Shown one piece after another: positions 16,092 to 18,947 of a stretch of 18,947 nt of DNA. Each line of letters opens with the position of its first letter. The stretch's first letter is position 1. The DNA comes from an uncultured bacterium (GTDB lineage Bacteria > Bacillota > Clostridia > Christensenellales > Pumilibacteraceae), in contig CATKFJ010000140.1 in assembly GCA_949747725.1 (NCBI GenBank), forward strand, positions 1 to 18,947. Reading direction: 5' to 3'. The notes beneath the pieces were generated by a model. That model was not told where the DNA came from. It did no database searches and saw only the letters and a list, made by a program, of their open reading frames with translations. The translations under genes were made by a program, and so were the position numbers.

Positions 16092-17516
16092 CTACTGCTC
16101 TTTTTTACTTTTATTTATGTCGGATTTGGAAACAACGTCATAAATGTGTTTTGCATCGGGCATGAACGGTATAGCCGATTTTATAAACTCCACGCCGTTC
16201 TTTCTGTCGGCAGGCAGTTTTCCGCAGTCTATATACAGCGTTCCCACCAAATACCGCGCCAAACCTTCCCACTCGCCTTTTTTTCTTACAGCATTAAGGA
16301 ATATTTCCGCGGCGTCCGCGGCGCGGCGCTTTTTTATCTCGATAAGCCCGTTAATCATTATTCCGAACTCGCCTTGAAAATCGCGGTCGGTAACGTTGCG
16401 GAAAAATTCACCGTTCTGCGCCGAATTTATATCAATGCTCGCCAATGCGAATATGCGTTTCTGCGCCGCAATCAATCCGCCTTTTGCGCATTCGGTATAT
16501 ATGTCGAGCGCTTTCGCGATATTCGGCTCGACGCCGTATCCATTTTCGTGACACACGCCTATGTTGTACTTTGCGCACAGATCGCCCATGCTCTCCACAC
16601 GGTCTTGAAGAATCTTGATGCCCTCGGCGGCATTACCGTTCTTTATTGCCAAAATGGCGAGGCGGAGCGCCGCGTCCGTATCTCCGGCGTCGGCGGCTTT
16701 GATATAATAACTCTTTGCTTTTTTGAAGTCGCTTTTTACATATACGCCGACCTCGTAATAATAACCGAGATTGAACAACGCTGCCGAGCAATGCCCTTCT
16801 GCGGCTTTCTGCATATAACGCAACGCCTTGTTATACTTGTACGGAAAATAATAAACAAGCGCCGCGCCGTACTTATATTTTCCTTCCGCGTCGGCAGTAT
16901 TTGCTTTAAGCTGTTTAAGATATTTTTTGGTGCGCTTTTTATCGAGCTGTTCGAACTTCATATTGCCCGACATGTCCGCAAAGTCCGCCGGAGTTTTCGA
17001 ACAGAACTCGCCCAAAGCGGCGTAAGTATAAGCATAACCGTTAAACACCAAACTCTGTCCGCGCGTATCTATGTTTATTTTGTACGAAAGCATCGTTACG
17101 AATACCGCGCCCACGGGCGGAACGATATTAAACACGCCTGCTAATATGCACAGTGTTTTATGCGAATTACGCGAAAGAAACACGCAATACACCGAGCCTA
17201 CTACGAATGCGCAATACATTACCGCCAAGCCCAAATAAACAAAATAAACGGCGCTGTCTAGCGCCAAAACGTATATAATAAGCTGACATACGAACGCGCA
17301 AAGTCCCATGGCAAAAAGAAGTATCGTAGCCAATCCGGCAACGTCTGCGCAAGACGTTTTGCGGTACAGCACGATAAACGCCGCCAACTCTATCATCGCA
17401 ATAAACACCAATACGAGATTGATGTAGAACATAACGTCGGTCGCGGTTGCAACCGCGTTTGCCGACATTGCGGACATCAGTCCCGACGATATAGAATTTA
17501 AGTTTGCGATTGCCAA
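16092..17516 (-). CDS. Membrane protein with cytoplasmic Sel1-like repeats
   Basis: A 474-residue protein starting at TTG 17516, preceded by GGGTGA. Residues about 27-150 contain four or five hydrophobic segments (for example MFYINLVLVFIAMIELAAF, LGLAVMYCAFVVGSVYC). The remainder is soluble and carries Sel1-like alpha-helical repeats: AAEGHCSAALFNLGYYYEVG, DAGDTDAALRLAILAIKNG and KYNIGVCHENGYGVEPNIAK. Sel1 repeats are protein-binding scaffolds, so this may be a membrane-anchored adaptor; partner and process are unknown. An internal ATG at residue 14 is a possible alternative start, but it would still keep the first membrane segment. The gene has a strong promoter at 17570-17598, directly downstream of the glnN terminator, so it is transcribed separately from glnN. 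Confidence 0.85.
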   Translation of the reverse strand: MAIANLNSISSGLMSAMSANAVATATDVMFYINLVLVFIAMIELAAFIVLYRKTSCADVAGLATILLFAMGLCAFVCQLIIYVLALDSAVYFVYLGLAVMYCAFVVGSVYCVFLSRNSHKTLCILAGVFNIVPPVGAVFVTMLSYKINIDTRGQSLVFNGYAYTYAALGEFCSKTPADFADMSGNMKFEQLDKKRTKKYLKQLKANTADAEGKYKYGAALVYYFPYKYNKALRYMQKAAEGHCSAALFNLGYYYEVGVYVKSDFKKAKSYYIKAADAGDTDAALRLAILAIKNGNAAEGIKILQDRVESMGDLCAKYNIGVCHENGYGVEPNIAKALDIYTECAKGGLIAAQKRIFALASIDINSAQNGEFFRNVTDRDFQGEFGIMINGLIEIKKRRAADAAEIFLNAVRKKGEWEGLARYLVGTLYIDCGKLPADRKNGVEFIKSAIPFMPDAKHIYDVVSKSDINKSKKEQ

Positions 17517-17541
17517 TCCGTCACCCGTTCTTTTGTGAATA

Positions 17542-17554
17542 ATATTGTCAATAT
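17542..17554. promoter_or_regulatory. Palindrome in the leader of the Sel1 gene
   Basis: ATATTG-T-CAATAT, a perfect 6-bp inverted repeat about 10 bases inside the predicted transcript. It also contains a TTGACA-like element without a matching -10 box. It could be an operator; no regulator can be named. Confidence 0.35.
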
Positions 17555-17569
17555 ACCGTAGTTTTATCT

Positions 17570-17598
17570 ATTGTAACAATTATTATAAATTTTGTCAA
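17570..17598 (-). promoter_or_regulatory. Promoter of the Sel1-repeat gene
   Basis: Minus-strand TTGACA (17593-17598), a 17-base spacer and TACAAT (17570-17575). Expected transcription start is near 17563, leaving a leader of about 47 bases before TTG 17516. Confidence 0.8.
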
Positions 17599-17611
17599 TA
17601 TCTTTTTCACA

Positions 17612-17643
17612 CAAAAGAAGCTCTCTCCGCAGGGAAAGAGCTT
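17612..17643 (-). terminator. Rho-independent terminator of glnN
   Basis: Minus-strand stem AAGCTCTTTCC/GGAGAGAGCTT (11 bp with one G-U pair) around a CTGC loop, followed by CTTTTG. It begins 27 bases after the glnN stop and lies just before the next promoter. Confidence 0.85.
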
Positions 17644-17670
17644 GATAGGTCAATTTATATATAGAAAACT

Positions 17671-18947
17671 TTATACGTAAAGCAAGATATCCGTGTACGA
17701 CGGGAACGGCCACAAGTCTTTGGGCATGAGCTTTTCGAGTTTGTCGCAATATTCTCTAAGCTCCTGCATGGTAGCAAGCACTTGCGAATAACACATATCC
17801 GCCTCTTTCTGTAAGTCTTTTTCGTTCTTTACGGTCTTTTGCACGCTCTCCAATTTCTGTTCGGCATTATACGCTCCGTTTATAAGCGCGGCAACGTTGT
17901 TAAGCACGTTCTTTTGCGCGGTCGCATCGACGTTTAGCGAATCGAGCCGAACAACGTTGTCTGACAATTCCGACGTAAACTTCATCGCCGCCGGCAATAT
18001 CTGTTTGAGCGTTATCTCGCACATGGTAAGCGCTTCGATATTTATTACTTTGCAATAATTTTCAAGCAGGATATCCTTGCGCGCCCGTATTTCTTCCGGA
18101 GTGTAAATATCCAAGCGTTTGAACAACTCCACGTTTTCGGGCGCGTCGTAGTACGACAACGCTTCGGGCGTGCTTTTGAGGTTCAAAAGTCCGCGGCGTT
18201 TCGCCTCCTCTTTCCACTCCGCGGTGTAGTTGTCGCCGTTGAAAACTATGCGACGGTGCGCAATATATTCGTCTTTGATCAGATTTACGGCAGTCTTTTT
18301 AAACTCCGCCGTCTTTACGTTTTCGAGCTTATCGGCAAACTCGTTGAGAACGTCGGCAACGGCGGCATTTATCATTATGTTGGGACACGCTATATTGAGC
18401 GCGCTGCCCAACGAACGAAACTCGAACTTATTGCCGGTAAACGCGAACGGCGAAGTGCGGTTGCGGTCTGTCGTATCCTCGTAAATTACGGGCACCGATT
18501 CCACGCCGGCGGAAAGTTTGTTACCGATACGGTTACTGTACTCCTTGCCCGAAGCAAGCGTTTCCAAAAGATCGGTTATCTCGTCGCCGAGGAACATGGA
18601 TATTATCGCGGGCGGCGCTTCGTTTGCGCCCAAACGGTGGTCGTTACCCGCAGTAGCGACAGACAACCGCAACAGATCCTGATGCTCGTCTACCGCTTTT
18701 ATCACCGCCGTCAAAAACAGCATGAACTGAAGATTGTTCTTGAGATCCTTACCCGGATCCAAAAGATTTTCGCCGTCCGTCGTGTTTATAGACCAATTGT
18801 TATGCTTGCCCGAACCGTTGACGCCGGCAAACGGCTTTTCATGAAGCAAACATGCGAGATCGTGTTTTTTGGCGAGCTTGCGCATTACCGCCATGGTAAG
18901 CTGATTGTGGTCTGTCGCTATATTTACCGTAGAATATATGGGCGCAA
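17671..18947 (-). CDS. glnN: Glutamine synthetase type III, C-terminal part
   Basis: The frame is open to the right edge, giving about 424 residues of a family usually near 700, so the N-terminus lies outside the window. The enzyme makes glutamine from glutamate, ammonia and ATP in the cytoplasm. Diagnostic GSIII stretches are STVNIATDHNQLTMAVMRK at the edge, LLHEKPFAGVNGSGKHNNWS (ATP/glutamate site), and GNDHRLGANEAPPAIISMFL. The long C-terminal helical region (about the last 200 residues, rich in Lys/Glu, including ENVKTAEFKKTAVNLIKDEY) is typical of the GlnN group found in Bacteroidetes, Clostridia and cyanobacteria. The first ATG visible inside the window (18894) is internal and not a start. 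A terminator follows the stop, so glnN is probably monocistronic at its 3' end. Confidence 0.97.
   Translation of the reverse strand, partial: APIYSTVNIATDHNQLTMAVMRKLAKKHDLACLLHEKPFAGVNGSGKHNNWSINTTDGENLLDPGKDLKNNLQFMLFLTAVIKAVDEHQDLLRLSVATAGNDHRLGANEAPPAIISMFLGDEITDLLETLASGKEYSNRIGNKLSAGVESVPVIYEDTTDRNRTSPFAFTGNKFEFRSLGSALNIACPNIMINAAVADVLNEFADKLENVKTAEFKKTAVNLIKDEYIAHRRIVFNGDNYTAEWKEEAKRRGLLNLKSTPEALSYYDAPENVELFKRLDIYTPEEIRARKDILLENYCKVINIEALTMCEITLKQILPAAMKFTSELSDNVVRLDSLNVDATAQKNVLNNVAALINGAYNAEQKLESVQKTVKNEKDLQKEADMCYSQVLATMQELREYCDKLEKLMPKDLWPFPSYTDILLYV

Overview
The window looks like chromosomal DNA of an endospore-forming member of the Firmicutes, most likely an uncultured member of class Clostridia. 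Evidence: a spoIIE sporulation phosphatase, a type III glutamine synthetase, a secreted type I pullulanase, housekeeping-type promoters very close to TTGACA/TATAAT, and rho-independent hairpin terminators. Composition looks even across genes, with AT-rich intergenic gaps. I see no transposase, integrase, phage gene, CRISPR array, tRNA or rRNA. No gap reaches 300 bases; the longest, about 230 bases before 10329, is a divergent promoter region.

Left part (1-5730), membrane and signalling. On the minus strand a CorC/HlyC-type membrane protein with CBS domains (377-1636) is followed after 4 bases by a GTG-initiated small membrane protein that runs off the left edge. Upstream, an orphan membrane histidine kinase (1752-3347, minus) faces a soluble PAS hybrid histidine kinase/receiver protein (3481-5682, plus). 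They share a compact divergent promoter whose two -35 boxes form an inverted repeat. A 20-bp-stem bidirectional terminator (5688-5730) closes this block.

Middle part (5777-12041), cell surface and an unrecognised repeat protein. A lipoprotein with beta-helix features (8530-10101) and a secreted pullulanase (5777-8503) form a two-gene minus-strand operon, probably for breakdown of alpha-glucans such as pullulan, starch or glycogen at the surface. Divergent from it is a 555-residue Gln/Pro-rich protein built of three repeat types and ending in a very basic tail (10329-11996). I do not recognise it; it is the most novel-looking item here. A second bidirectional terminator (12006-12041) separates it from spoIIE.

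Right part (12079-18947), all on the minus strand. spoIIE dephosphorylates the anti-anti-sigma factor that leads to sigma-F activation. Next come a thioredoxin-reductase-like flavoprotein overlapping a HAD phosphatase by 4 bases, a membrane protein with Sel1-like repeats started by TTG, and the C-terminal 424 or so residues of glutamine synthetase III (glnN), which runs off the right edge. The flavoprotein keeps its redox Cys pair but lacks the usual NADPH-phosphate motif, suggesting a ferredoxin-linked enzyme.

A recurring theme is translation starts without a usable Shine-Dalgarno at the head of transcription units (kinase at 3347, spoIIE at 14334, repeat protein at 10329, CorC at 1636), whereas genes inside operons mostly have good ribosome sites. 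The kinase at 3347 is the clearest candidate for a leaderless mRNA.
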